Below, piece after piece: positions 22,661-32,493 of a stretch of 64,000 bases of DNA (position 1 is the first letter of the stretch; the number at the start of each line of letters is the position of its first letter). The stretch is from Agrocybe praecox (taxonomy: Eukaryota > Basidiomycota > Agaricomycetes > Agaricales > Agrocybaceae). Made by a program: the position numbers and the translations under genes. The DNA is taken from contig OZ024848.1 of the NCBI GenBank assembly GCA_964017145.1, positions 2,244,501 through 2,308,500 of the forward strand. Reading direction: 5' to 3'. The notes beneath the pieces are model-generated. The model made no database searches. It was given only the letters and a program-made list of their open reading frames with translations, and was not told the origin of the DNA.

Positions 22661-23080
22661 CTAAAATTGGGTTAAATTTGTACTCATTTTATCTTGTATC
22701 ATATATTATCAACTGAACCTAGAACTTCTAGCATATTCACGCAGTAAGTCCATAGAAGACGAATCGTTTGAAAATCATGGAAGGTACACCTGGACACAAG
22801 TCGAGGTCATGCATTAAGATTGTTTGCGGCTGCGCATTGCTGCGCGGCTCTTTGTCAACCTTTTTTTATCGCGGCTGCCTGGACGGTTCAAAGTCGTAAC
22901 TGGGTGGCTGTGTGGTATAACGTTGTCTGTCGTGCTTGATATGATCATGATGGTGTTTGGAAATGGCATTCGTACGTGGAAGTGCTGCGCCTTTTACTAT
23001 AGGATGATAATACGTATAAGATCAAGCGTCTGAAAGAAATTTGTTACTCTCACTCCCATCCCCTGCTCTGCACGTAAATA
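22661..23080. other. Intergenic, nothing recognised
   Basis: 3' flank of the hydratase and promoter of the membrane-hairpin gene. A short ORF at 22824-23033 has no support. Confidence 0.5.
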
Positions 23081-24483
23081 ATGGCTACCACCCAAGCTGA
23101 ACTTAATCCCAATCCCGATCAGCTTCAAGTCAATGACAGCCTTTCAACCTTAGTACCTCCGCCAACTGATCCTACTACTACTAGTCACGGACTTGAACCA
23201 CCCAAGGAAGGCCCATCCGATGATAACTCAAATTTAAATCCTCTCCTCCATGCACGACCGCTGTTCAACAACGTTATCGAGTTCGGGGTAAGGTATGCGT
23301 TTTAGCTAGTTCTTCTCAAAGTTCTATCAGTAGTTACATCGTATAGACTTCCTAGGGATGGCGTGCAAACTTCTATAGAGACTTTTCTCAAAAGCTGCGA
23401 TTCGAATCCTTTCTTAGCAGTGAGTTTTGGGTTTATCTTATTTTGGGCGCTTGAATATCTACAACTTGAGCCATCGATAATCTAATTTTAATCTCAATGA
23501 TAATATAGGTCTTGGTGGCGGCTCCTATCGTGTTCTCAGTTTTAATGTCTGTATTCTTGATGTGTGTAACCAGTTGTTTTTTTTTCGTTGTGGTGCGCTG
23601 CTGACTCTTTTCAGAATCGGTTCGGTAGTATCATTACTATTATGGGCGGCTGCGACCATTTCTCTAGCCGCTTTGTGCATCGTCATAGGCGGGTTTATAT
23701 CTTGTAAGTATATCCCAGAAAAGTTAAAGACCAACGGAAATTTTTAGCTCACGCATTACAGTATTTATCAAGCTACACGTCGTTCTTTGGAGGTACCTCC
23801 CTGAAGGGAGGTTCTCTGAAGCAGTACGCGGTACCGCACAGTATTTGGTGACGACTACCGACTGGGACAGCATCATGCGGAACATCGCTAGAGGTGGTGC
23901 GATGACATATGGCCTGCTTCGCTCTCTAGCGAGCGCCCTTTCGCCACTGTACACCGCGGCATCCTCACTCTTCCGCGCTATGTACTCCGATGTTGAGAGG
24001 ACCGTAGCGGCGATGCAACATGCTGAGTCGACTAGTGAGAGAGATGGAGAGACCGTAGTACGTTCTGCGCCTTCGACCAGCACAGAGGCAGCAGCAACGG
24101 AGAGTCGAGGCCTGCCTGAGCCTTTCACGAACGCCGTTTGGCAGATATTCACCGCAATATGGGAAATCTGCCGCGCTATCTATTCCGATGTCAAAAAGTC
24201 ACTGACGACGGTGCAGCCTGTCGAGGGGGCGCGCAGAAGTCCTGCGCCTTTGATCCAGACAGGAGTACCAGTGCCACTTTCCCAGCATACTGTGACGAGT
24301 CAAGAAACAACAAATCAATTGGGTGATGACAGACTGGAACAGTTCGAGGATGCAATTGAGGAGGAAGAAGATTTGGAGATGATAGATATTCAGCCTATCA
24401 ATATCTCCAACACTGCTAGAGAGGAAGGTTCTGCAAAAGGATTGAAACAAAGAACCCCTTTACGAGGCTTGAAGGATGATTGA
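23081..24483 (+). CDS. Membrane protein with one long hydrophobic hairpin, possibly promethin-like
   Basis: Five exons are read. The N-terminus (MATTQAELNPNPDQLQVNDS) is hydrophilic and Pro/Ser/Thr-rich. After FGVRLPRDGVQTSIETFLKS comes an almost unbroken hydrophobic stretch of about 55 residues (LVAAPIVFSVLMSVFL, IGSVVSLLLWAAATISLAAL, CIVIGGFIS) encoded by three consecutive small exons. It is followed by amphipathic VFIKLHVVLWRYLPEG-like sequence and a hydrophilic C-terminal half of about 190 residues with two related segments (PLYTAASSLFRAMYSDVERT and IFTAIWEICRAIYSDVKKS), then an acidic run EEEEDLEMID. The hairpin resembles lipid-droplet/ER proteins such as promethin, but I cannot confirm that family. 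The ORF starting at 23845 alone is only the last exon. Confidence 0.6.
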
Positions 24484-24721
24484 TGAGCGCTGAGGGATGG
24501 GATGTCGTGGGGAAGCTTGGAGAAGAAGAAGAGTCAGATATTATAAGCGAATATATAAAGCAAAATTCGTATGGGTGTGTGAATTATATGTCTTGAGATT
24601 CGAGGATAATGGTTTTGACACAAGAAGCGCCAAGGGCAGTTCGCCTATGTAGTTTATATTTGTGTGGGAGAGATAAAATAAGTGTCTTTGTCAAGGACGC
24701 TGTTATTTCGCTGGAGACTAT
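24484..24721. other. 3' flank and upstream region of tRNA gene
   Basis: Non-coding sequence between the membrane-protein gene and the tRNA. Nothing recognised. Confidence 0.4.
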
Positions 24722-24793
24722 AGCAGCATGGCGCAGTGGTAGCGCGCGGGGCCCATAACCCCGAGGTCACTCGATCGAAACGAGTTGCTGCTA
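24722..24793 (+). tRNA. Initiator tRNA-Met (CAT), intronless
   Basis: The 72-nt sequence folds into a full cloverleaf. The acceptor stem pairs AGCAGCA with TGCTGCT plus discriminator A; the anticodon stem CGGGG/CCCCG encloses loop CCCATAA with anticodon CAT; the T stem ACTCG/CGAGT encloses ATCGAAA. Features special to eukaryotic initiators are visible: A in place of T at position 54 of the T loop, three G-C pairs at the base of the anticodon stem, and an A-T first pair in the acceptor stem. It closely resembles the human initiator sequence. A T-run follows about 10 bases downstream as a polymerase III terminator. There is no intron. Confidence 0.95.
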
Positions 24794-25728
24794 TCTCATT
24801 TTACATTTTTGTTACCCGAATTGCGGCCCGCGTCCGACCACGACGCGTTCGCGTACTGCGCAAAATATTCACGTACGCTTCATGCTGCCTTTCTTGTCCA
24901 TCGATCTTTAGGATCTGAGCGTCGTGTCACCTAGATTCTCTAGGCTTCTCTACGCTTCAAGATTAGCGCGCTCGATATGACAGTTCCGTATCTGAAGACC
25001 GCAGTTAAATTGCCAGGCGGCCAGAAGGAAACAGTAATTTCGAATTTACCGCCGCTTGCTATCGTCTTCTAGGTGTAGGCTCTTAAGGTTGACTGGATTT
25101 TTTGTATCCAAGGATCATGTTAGAGCAGTAAGTACGTACCCTGGGTTACTTCCTGCAGGGGTAATTGCGTCATCATGAATTCGAAGAAAGATGGTTCGGA
25201 AAAACAGATATGTTTTGCATAAGATTCGAAACTTGATGCGTGATGATCCACAGTTACCTAGACAATGATACTGACATTGACGGTGCCCACTATCATCTAT
25301 GCGTATGCATACGCTTGCCCCTTAGCTGACAGGTCTACGTGCAAAGGGGATGCGTGTCCGACGCCGAAATGAGGAGCGCCAAGCCCGGACGATGGATAAA
25401 CGAGGCCCTATGTCTCCTAAAGTTCGGTGGACGTGCGCACGGTTATGTGAGCTCATGGCGCAGAAGCGAGAACGTTTGGCACTAGAAGATGTAAAAAAAA
25501 AAACCAGGCGGCGTGGATCGCACCATTACATTTTCATAAAATTGTACATGTTTCTGAACATAATCGTCTGAAAGTCAGCCGACGGCGAAGGATGGGACCA
25601 AACAAGGACTAGATCGTGACATAACGATCTATCTAAAGTTCATACATAATATTTTATTTGTCGCGTCTCTCTTTCTTCTTACCTCCATCTCTTTTCAACT
25701 TTCCCCGCCACCTACTTAGACTTTAGAA
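24794..25728. other. Intergenic with a 14-bp perfect palindrome
   Basis: No gene is supported here; the ORF at 25350-25571 has no domain. A perfect palindrome, GCGTATGCATACGC, lies at 25301-25314 and could be a symmetric protein-binding site or chance. The last 100 bases are the pyrimidine-rich promoter of the UDP-glucose dehydrogenase gene. Confidence 0.45.
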
Positions 25729-27713
25729 ATGGCCCCCGTCAAGGTTACCAAAATTTGCTGCAGTGCGTATTCACAACGCGGAGAGGTATATGCTATAGTG
25801 TACTGACTGACGCTTTTCATCCCTATTATCACCACGCCCTATGTGTAGTCGGTGCTGGCTACGTCGGTGAGCAGTATTTTCAGTTCTCGAGCCTGCCGAG
25901 CGGCCCCTTGTTGGGCGTGTCGCTCAGCGAGCGCGATATAACAATCCCCATCGCTAAATCACTAACCTGAACTACCCCTTGCCCTGATCAATAGGTGGTC
26001 CAACTTGCGCTGTCATCGCGCTCAAATGCCCTCACATCACCGTCACTATCGTCGATCTCAACCAAGCGCGTGTCGATGCGTGGAACAGCCCAAATTTCGC
26101 CCTCCCTATCTACGAGCCAGGCCTTGAGGAGGTTGTCCGCCAGGCCCGCGGTCGCAACCTCTTCTTCTCTACCAACGTCGACAAGGCTATCGAGGAGGCT
26201 GATTTGATCTTCGTCAGTGTCAACACCCCCACCAAGAAGAGTGGAGTGGGTGCTGGATTTGCTGCTGATCTCAAGTTCGTAGAATTTTGCCCTCGTGGTT
26301 CGGCAAAGTGACTGACCACGCGTTCTTTTGTTTTCTTACCTGCCTCGTTTACGCGTTTTTCGTTTACTTTTTACTTCATTTATAAAGCTATGTCGAGTTG
26401 GCCACCCGACGCATCGCTACTGTGGCAAACTCCTCCAAAATCGTTGTTGAGAAGTCGACCGTACCATGCCGTACCGCCGAGTCTATGCGCACCATCTTGG
26501 AGGCCAACTCAAAGCCCGGTTGCCACTTTGACATCCTTTCTAACCCCGAATTTTTGGCTGAAGGAACTGCCATCAGCGACCTTTTCAGCCCTGATCGCGT
26601 CTTGATCGGCTCCCTGCAAACTCAGGAGGGCAAAAACGCTTGCGCGAGCTTAAAGCAGGTGTACGCTAATTGGGTCCCGTAAGATATTTCAATATTAAAT
26701 TGGAAGCTTGTCCATTATACTAAACTATCGACGCTTGGTATGCAGTGAAGATCGTATCCTGACCGTCGGTCTCTGGTCATCTGAGTTGTCCAAGCTCGCC
26801 GCCAACGCCATGCTTGCTCAACGTATCTCCTCGATCAATGCCCTCTCTGCCATCTGTGAGGCTACTGGTGCCAACATCGACGAAGTTGCCCACGCAATTG
26901 GATACGATTCTCGTATTGGCCCCAAATTCCTCAAGGCCAGTGTTGGCTTTGGAGGCTCGTGCTTCCAGAAGGATATCCTCAACTTGGTCTACTTGAGCGA
27001 GAGTTTACATCTCCCCGAGGTTGCCGCTTACTGGCGTCAGGTCGTCGAGATGAACGAGCACCAGAAGAGGCGATTCTCCAAGAGGGTCGTGGACACTCTT
27101 TTCAACACCATCACTGGCAAGGTTAGTATTATCAAAGCAGTCGTCTAAGAACATGTTCTGATGTTTATTTTAGCGCATTGCCGTTCTTGGATTTGCATTC
27201 AAGGCTGATACTGGGGACACTCGCGAGTCCGCTGCTATCACCTTGATCAAGGACTTCCAATCAGAGAAGGCCTTGGTCAACGTCTACGATCCTCAGGTGT
27301 CTGAAGAGCAAATCTGGCTTGACCTTCAAGAAGCAAGCCCTCTTGTCACTCTTGACAACAGTACGTTATTCATCTTGGACTATGTATGATTGTTATATTA
27401 ACATTTAATCACTTTTCTAGTCAAGAAGCAGGTCACCATCAGCAAGTCTGCTATCGAGGCATGCAAAAACGCTGAGGCGGTCGTCATCGCCACCGAATGG
27501 AAGGAATTCACGGAGATTGACTGGGAAGCTGTCTATGCCGGCATGAACAAGCCCGCCTTCGTGTTCGATGGACGATTGCTCATTGACGCCGAGAAGCTGA
27601 GGAAGATTGGATTCACTGTTCGTTCATTCACATCTCTTTGCCTGTTTAATTACTAATCAAGTCAACTTTCGCTATAGGTTACCACCATCGGAAGACCATC
27701 AAGCGTTCTGTAA
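25729..27713 (+). CDS. ugd1: UDP-glucose 6-dehydrogenase
   Basis: The enzyme oxidises UDP-glucose to UDP-glucuronate with two NAD molecules, in the cytosol, for cell-wall and capsule-type polysaccharides and UDP-xylose. The start is [11 protein letters not shown]; an 18-nt exon (25849-25866) then supplies most of the Rossmann motif, giving [15 protein letters not shown]. Further motifs are [62 protein letters not shown] and the catalytic-cysteine block [14 protein letters not shown]. The C-terminal domain has [18 protein letters not shown] and ATEWKEF. The final exon adds [11 protein letters not shown] before TAA at 27711-27713. All catalytic residues that I can place are present, and length is normal for the family. 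At least seven introns are used. Confidence 0.93.
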
Positions 27714-28083
27714 TTTCATCACGACCACGCACATTACGATACCCTACACATCTCGGGTTGCCCATTTTCTATATGTTTATGGGTCGGCCCTTCATAATTC
27801 TCTCCCTGTTACCCGTTCTTGGATGGTTATCGGTTGTCATCATTGTGCGATACCTCTCCCATATAACCGCATGATAGACGTCGATTTGTACGTTTGAATA
27901 ATAATAACCATTGAAACTACACATACATGTTTAAACTAGACAAATGATGCAACGGACTTTTCGGAATTCATGTTCAGAGATTTTCAGGGGAGGCTACCGG
28001 CATTCCGGGAACATTTATATAGCCGGTATCTATCCGATTTCATTACTCTCTCAATTCTCCCACTGCTTTGCTTTCAAGTTTCT
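27714..28083. other. Intergenic between co-oriented genes
   Basis: It includes the 3' flank of the UDP-glucose dehydrogenase gene and the leader of the dioxygenase gene. The frame of the latter is open upstream to 27970, but the residues there do not look like family sequence. Confidence 0.45.
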
Positions 28084-29427
28084 ATGCCTCTAGTCGCGCG
28101 CTCGTTTCATGCATTATTACGGACCTCACAACATAGGGTTCTTAATCCTTTGAGTACCCATATTGTTAGAAATTGGACGACATTAACGCAAACAAAGGAT
28201 GCACTTACGATCCATGCCTTAAACGACACACCGTTTCCGTACATCTGGCTCCGAGATGCTTGTCAATCCGCACAATGTATCCACGAAATCAATAAACAGA
28301 AGCTATTCCGAACCTCGGATATCCCTGTAGATATTGCGCCTGTAGGAGGTGGTGTAGAGGTGACTGCGAACGGCATCAACATCACCTGGACGGACGGACA
28401 TCAATCATCCTTCGACCACTCGTTTCTCAAGAGGCATGCTTCTCCGAAAGCGTTATCTGAATGGCACTATGACGATCATTTTGCAGAGCAGTCGTGGAAC
28501 AATAAAACTATCTCGGAAGCGCTCAACCTTTTCACAAGCTATGATCGAGTCAAGACGGATTCTGGGCTTGTGGATGTCATTGCCCAACTATCGAGATACG
28601 GAATGGCATTTGTAACGGGAGTTGATAACACGGAAACGTCGGACGAGGCATGCGAGGTTCGTAAGCTTGCAGAGAGGTTTGGGGAGATGAGGCAGACGTT
28701 CTATGGTTTGATGTGGGATGTAGTCAATATAAAGAACAGCAAGAATATCGCGTTCACCGACTTGTACCTGGGCCTTCACATGGATTTGATGTCAGTAATA
28801 TTTCTTCCTTTTCTTGAAATTGATTTCTTTACCGAAAAACTATGCAGGTATTTCCAGCACCCACCTCGATACCAGGTTCTGCATTGTATAAGAAACCAAG
28901 TTGTCGGTGGGACATCAATAATCGTCGATGGCCTGCATGCCGCGCGCGTGCTGCGGGAAACACATCCCGCGGACTTCGACGTCCTCACAAAGACACCCGT
29001 GTCGTTCCATTATGTCAACGACGGACACCATCTCCACCGCGAACATTTTACTATCGAGTTAAGACCGTCCACCAATCCCTCCGAGCCCCCCAGTATATCC
29101 CACATCAACTATTCACCGCCTTTCCAGGCCCCACTGCCCCTATCGACGCCCAAGGAATTTTACCCCGCCCTCGCACGCTTTGCGGAGTTGTTGGATGACC
29201 CAAAGAATACCTTCCAGTATACCCTGCGCGAGGGAGATGCGGTCCTGTTTGATAATCGACGTGTTTTGCATGCGCGTACTGCGTTTGCAGACAAGGAGGG
29301 TGTGCAGGCTATCAAAGATGGAGAGCCTAATCGGTGGTTGAAGGGCTGCTATATAGAGCCAGACCGGTTGGCGGATCGTCTCAGAGTATTGAAGGCGAAG
29401 TTGGAAACCTCGTCGGGGCGAGCATAA
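28084..29427 (+). CDS. Gamma-butyrobetaine / trimethyllysine dioxygenase family enzyme
   Basis: Fe(II)/2-oxoglutarate oxygenase of the TauD/BBOX fold, acting in carnitine synthesis. I prefer ATG 28084 (MPLVARSFHALLRTSQHRVL), a basic, Ser/Leu-rich mitochondrial-type presequence; an in-frame ATG at 27970 would add 38 residues. The N-terminal zinc-binding domain shows PYIWLRDACQSAQCIHEI. The catalytic domain has GLHMDLMYFQHPPRYQ, with the iron-binding His-x-Asp, and a distal VLFDNRRVLHARTAF with the second His and an Arg. A 57-nt intron (28791-28847) lies inside the metal-binding region and has a length divisible by three without a stop, so an uncorrected frame would wrongly carry 19 extra residues. 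Which of the two carnitine-pathway steps it performs is unclear; the YFQHPPRYQ-type sequence favours butyrobetaine hydroxylase. Confidence 0.85.
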   Translation: MPLVARSFHALLRTSQHRVLNPLSTHIVRNWTTLTQTKDALTIHALNDTPFPYIWLRDACQSAQCIHEINKQKLFRTSDIPVDIAPVGGGVEVTANGINITWTDGHQSSFDHSFLKRHASPKALSEWHYDDHFAEQSWNNKTISEALNLFTSYDRVKTDSGLVDVIAQLSRYGMAFVTGVDNTETSDEACEVRKLAERFGEMRQTFYGLMWDVVNIKNSKNIAFTDLYLGLHMDLMSVIFLPFLEIDFFTEKLCRYFQHPPRYQVLHCIRNQVVGGTSIIVDGLHAARVLRETHPADFDVLTKTPVSFHYVNDGHHLHREHFTIELRPSTNPSEPPSISHINYSPPFQAPLPLSTPKEFYPALARFAELLDDPKNTFQYTLREGDAVLFDNRRVLHARTAFADKEGVQAIKDGEPNRWLKGCYIEPDRLADRLRVLKAKLETSSGRA

Positions 29428-29584
29428 AGGAAAGGGGAAAAGAAGGAGAGATATGCCTAATTTCCCCTTCAACTTTCTCTCTTGAGATCAGGGTAAACAG
29501 GAAATTGGGATTGGCTCAAAGAAAGACAATGATATAGTGAAACAGAATGTATATGTAACAAGATTTGGACGGTCATAACAAACG

Positions 29585-31036
29585 CTACTCATCGTTATCT
29601 TGGGAGTAAACGAAAGGAAGATCAAACATAACCTTTAACCCTCTGCCCATTTCTTCTCGAAGAGCATCGAGATTGCTGACGGCATAGGGATGCATGAACG
29701 GATCGAATTGGATAGTTCGAAGCTTTCCGCGTGCGTTTCCGTTTTGTTCTCGTTTTCGTTCTCCAATGAACCAGCGAGATTTGAGGACTTGGATCAACTT
29801 TAAAAAATCATTATTTTCCATGTTCAATGGCGTCTGGTACCCGAGATAGCGAAGGTTTGGAAGAAAGACATCGACAGTACCATCCTCAGGTTTATTGCCG
29901 GACTGCTGCGGGGTAGCACCGGCGTGTTCATCGTCGTAATACGGGTCAAGCATATTGACAAAGGCGCGGAAAAAATGCAAGTCGTCAGCTACGTGATCGT
30001 ACCTAAGTTTTAGGGCGTCTAGATAGTCGAGATCCTTGAGGAAGTGGTATAATGTGTTTGGATAAATTCGCGCTTCTGTGCACAAGCTAAGGCTCTGCAA
30101 GCGGCATTGGGTGCCATTCAGAAACAAGCGGAGAAGATCCAAGTCAAAAGGTCCACTAAACCGGCCTCCCCATTCTGATATTTTTAGTTCTTGCAACATA
30201 GGAGCGAGGCCAATGTATGGAAGCAAGAGCAACAGATGGCAGTCGCGCAGTCGTAAAGTTTTCAGACTAGGTAGGAAAACGGGGTCGACAAGCCCTGAAT
30301 TATCTGGCAATCGTTTAACGGTATTTTTGAGATATAGATATTCGAGATTTTTTGTCTGTCGCAGAGTAACAATCACGTCCGAGGTAGATATGAAACTAGC
30401 GACCAGTCGTGTGAGATTCTGACAGTCGACTCCTATCGGCGAAATTCTCTTTAACTCTAGTTCGCGTAGATTGGGCGCGCTTTCCAAGAAATATAGCTGG
30501 TCTACTGTGCTGTTGAATGCATGGATAGAAGCGGATCGAAGAAGGGGCACTTGAAGTCAGGCTTCATTCAAAACTCCTTTCGTATGGTTTGGTGGCAGGA
30601 CAATGTCGACGTTCTCCCAACGACGAGAATGTTTTACTAGAAGGGAAAGCATGCCGTGAAGTAGATCAGTTCCTCTCCATAGTCCTTCGCTTTCCTGGAT
30701 ATCTAGGTAGATGAACAAAGGACAGTCAGAAGTTCGGGCGATCCATTCCTCCAACAGTTTGAGCTGCGTCGTGTACCGATGTAGATTCAGTGGTATGTGT
30801 AAAACGTTCCAAAGCAGAGGACAGCTCCAAGCAATGTTTCTCCATTCTCTGCATATTTTCCCCAGGAAAAGAGGGCATGTCGGCGTCATTTCTTGGGCTC
30901 GGTGGTGAGGATGTTCCACAGCAAGTTGACGACCACATACGCGAAGAAATATCTCTGTAGTGATTTCTGGAGGTAAATACGTCAAAGGGAAGACACGGAG
31001 ATCCGAGAGAGGGGGTGTGCCGGAGAGACTCAACAT
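29585..31036 (-). CDS. F-box/LRR-like protein split by one in-frame TGA, probable pseudogene
   Basis: ATG at 31036 opens MLSLSGTPPLSDLRVF, followed by the F-box LPPEITTEIFLRVCGRQ and, after it, LFLGKICREWRNIAWSCPLLW, the usual pattern of basidiomycete F-box proteins. The frame meets TGA at 30557-30559 (NEA, stop, LQVPLLRSA), then continues in the same frame for 322 codons with leucine-rich sequence such as APNLRELELKRIS and LPSLKTLRLRDCHLL to TAG at 29585-29587. No intron of normal length removes the TGA without deleting conserved sequence. So this is either a recent pseudogene, a sequencing error, or a readthrough. F-box proteins select substrates for SCF ubiquitin ligases. The stop is in the context TGA CTT. 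Confidence 0.7.
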
Positions 31037-31471
31037 AAAGAATTGGACGTATGCTATGTTTTGGGTTGACCTCGGTCCTCGAGTCTCAGCATGTTAGTAC
31101 TTGGGCTAGAACCGTGGGAATGCATACATATAGAAACCACCAAGCTTTGTCAATGACGACTACACCTCGGAGAACAGACTAGTTGAACTGATTTTTAGTC
31201 GATGACGTACGAAACAGACAACACTACACAGGAAAATTAATGGGATGAGAGTGTCCGTTGACTGGAGCGAAACCAGCTGACTATAAAATACCTGATGAAA
31301 GGACTTTGCGACTTAGCTGAGTATGCTCAACAACCATGCAAGAGAAGTGGATGTATTATCATACATATGTTATATCCATATTGACTGTTGCCCTAAGAGT
31401 AAGAAAAAGCGGGTAATTCCCAGATATATACACCATCACAACAAAAAAATGCACAACCTTGCAGGGAACTT
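31037..31471. other. Intergenic, nothing recognised
   Basis: Promoter of the F-box gene and 3' flank of the SUZ-domain gene. No ORF with support. Confidence 0.45.
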
Positions 31472-32280
31472 TCAAGCGGGTATATTGGTTGTCGAGAGAG
31501 GAGCCGAAACTGACTGTATAGGCGTAGAAGGACCAGGGGGACGTCTGCCACTGCGCTCACCGAAACCATTGCTGACCGCATTACCTTGTCCATTCGCATT
31601 CGGACTTGTTGGGCCTCGAGGCTCTCGGGAGATTTTGGCAGAGGGATTAGACGGAGAAGTCGGCGATGTTGCCTTCTTGGCCTTTGGGCTCTTCTTTCCT
31701 CCACTATTCTGCAAGCTATCCGTCGAAGAACCGAATATTCGTTCACGAGCAGCCTGATATCGAGCTTCACGTTCCTGGAACGTTTCTCCAACGGGAGCAG
31801 TTGACGAAGCAGACGGCGATATGGCCGGTGATGGGCGCTTCAAGATGCGCATAGCAGGAGGCTGATTTAGGGGCAGGCTTGGAGTGACAATAGAAGAAGT
31901 AAAGCTTCGAGATATAACCAACGAAGGCATAGGTCTGGACTCCTTAGAGTTTCTGTCAAAGAAAAAGCTCAACCAAAGAACAGGCAATGCGATAGCTACG
32001 ATGAACTCACGCATCTTCCCATATCTGTTTATTCTGGACATCCAAAGGCTGGGCGGCATCGTCCTCGTCGTCATTGTCGAGTTCCCAATCGTCTACTACC
32101 GCAGGTGCCTTAGTCGTCTTTGAAGTTCGTGAAGGGCCGATCCCAGATCCTGAACCAGTCGTGATATGCTTGACGGATAGACTCTAGATTTGTCGACGCA
32201 TTAGCAATGTTCGGGTGATGTACTGGCCAGACAAGACTTACTGGTTCGTCGCCCCAGGTATCGGTGGTGGGTCTAGACAT
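31472..32280 (-). CDS. SUZ-domain protein, possible RNA-binding
   Basis: Three exons begin at ATG 32280 (MSRPTTDTWGDEP) and, after an intron, read SLSVKHITTGSGSGIGPSRT, then VVDDWELDNDDEDDAAQPLD with an acidic segment. After a second intron, MPSLVISRSFTSSIVTPSLP and MRILKRPSP lead to the SUZ motif EREARYQAARERIFG, which in the family binds RNA and ends in a conserved ERIFG. The C-terminal 70 residues are low-complexity, rich in Ser, Pro, Lys and Gly. No other domain is seen, similar to animal SZRD1. A frame upstream of the second intron (MTTRTMPP...) is intron read-through and is not used. The gene is divergent from the dipeptidase gene across 213 bp. Confidence 0.75.
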
Positions 32281-32493
32281 TTCGCTGTCAACCCAAAAAT
32301 CAGTACGTTCTCCGTAAAATGATTACCTGCTGTTAACTTATAGACTCATACTTACCTCGAGGACAACAAGGCAGTGGACAGAAGAAAAGGACTGCTTGAT
32401 GACATAATCAATAAATCAATCCTACTCGAGTGCTGTCGATCGGCAGCCGGCTATCTAATCTTTTCCCTTGATACCACATACACCTACACCGCA
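32281..32493. promoter_or_regulatory. Shared divergent promoter, SUZ-domain protein and dipeptidase
   Basis: A 213-bp gap separates the two ATGs on opposite strands. No individual element could be named. Confidence 0.5.
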
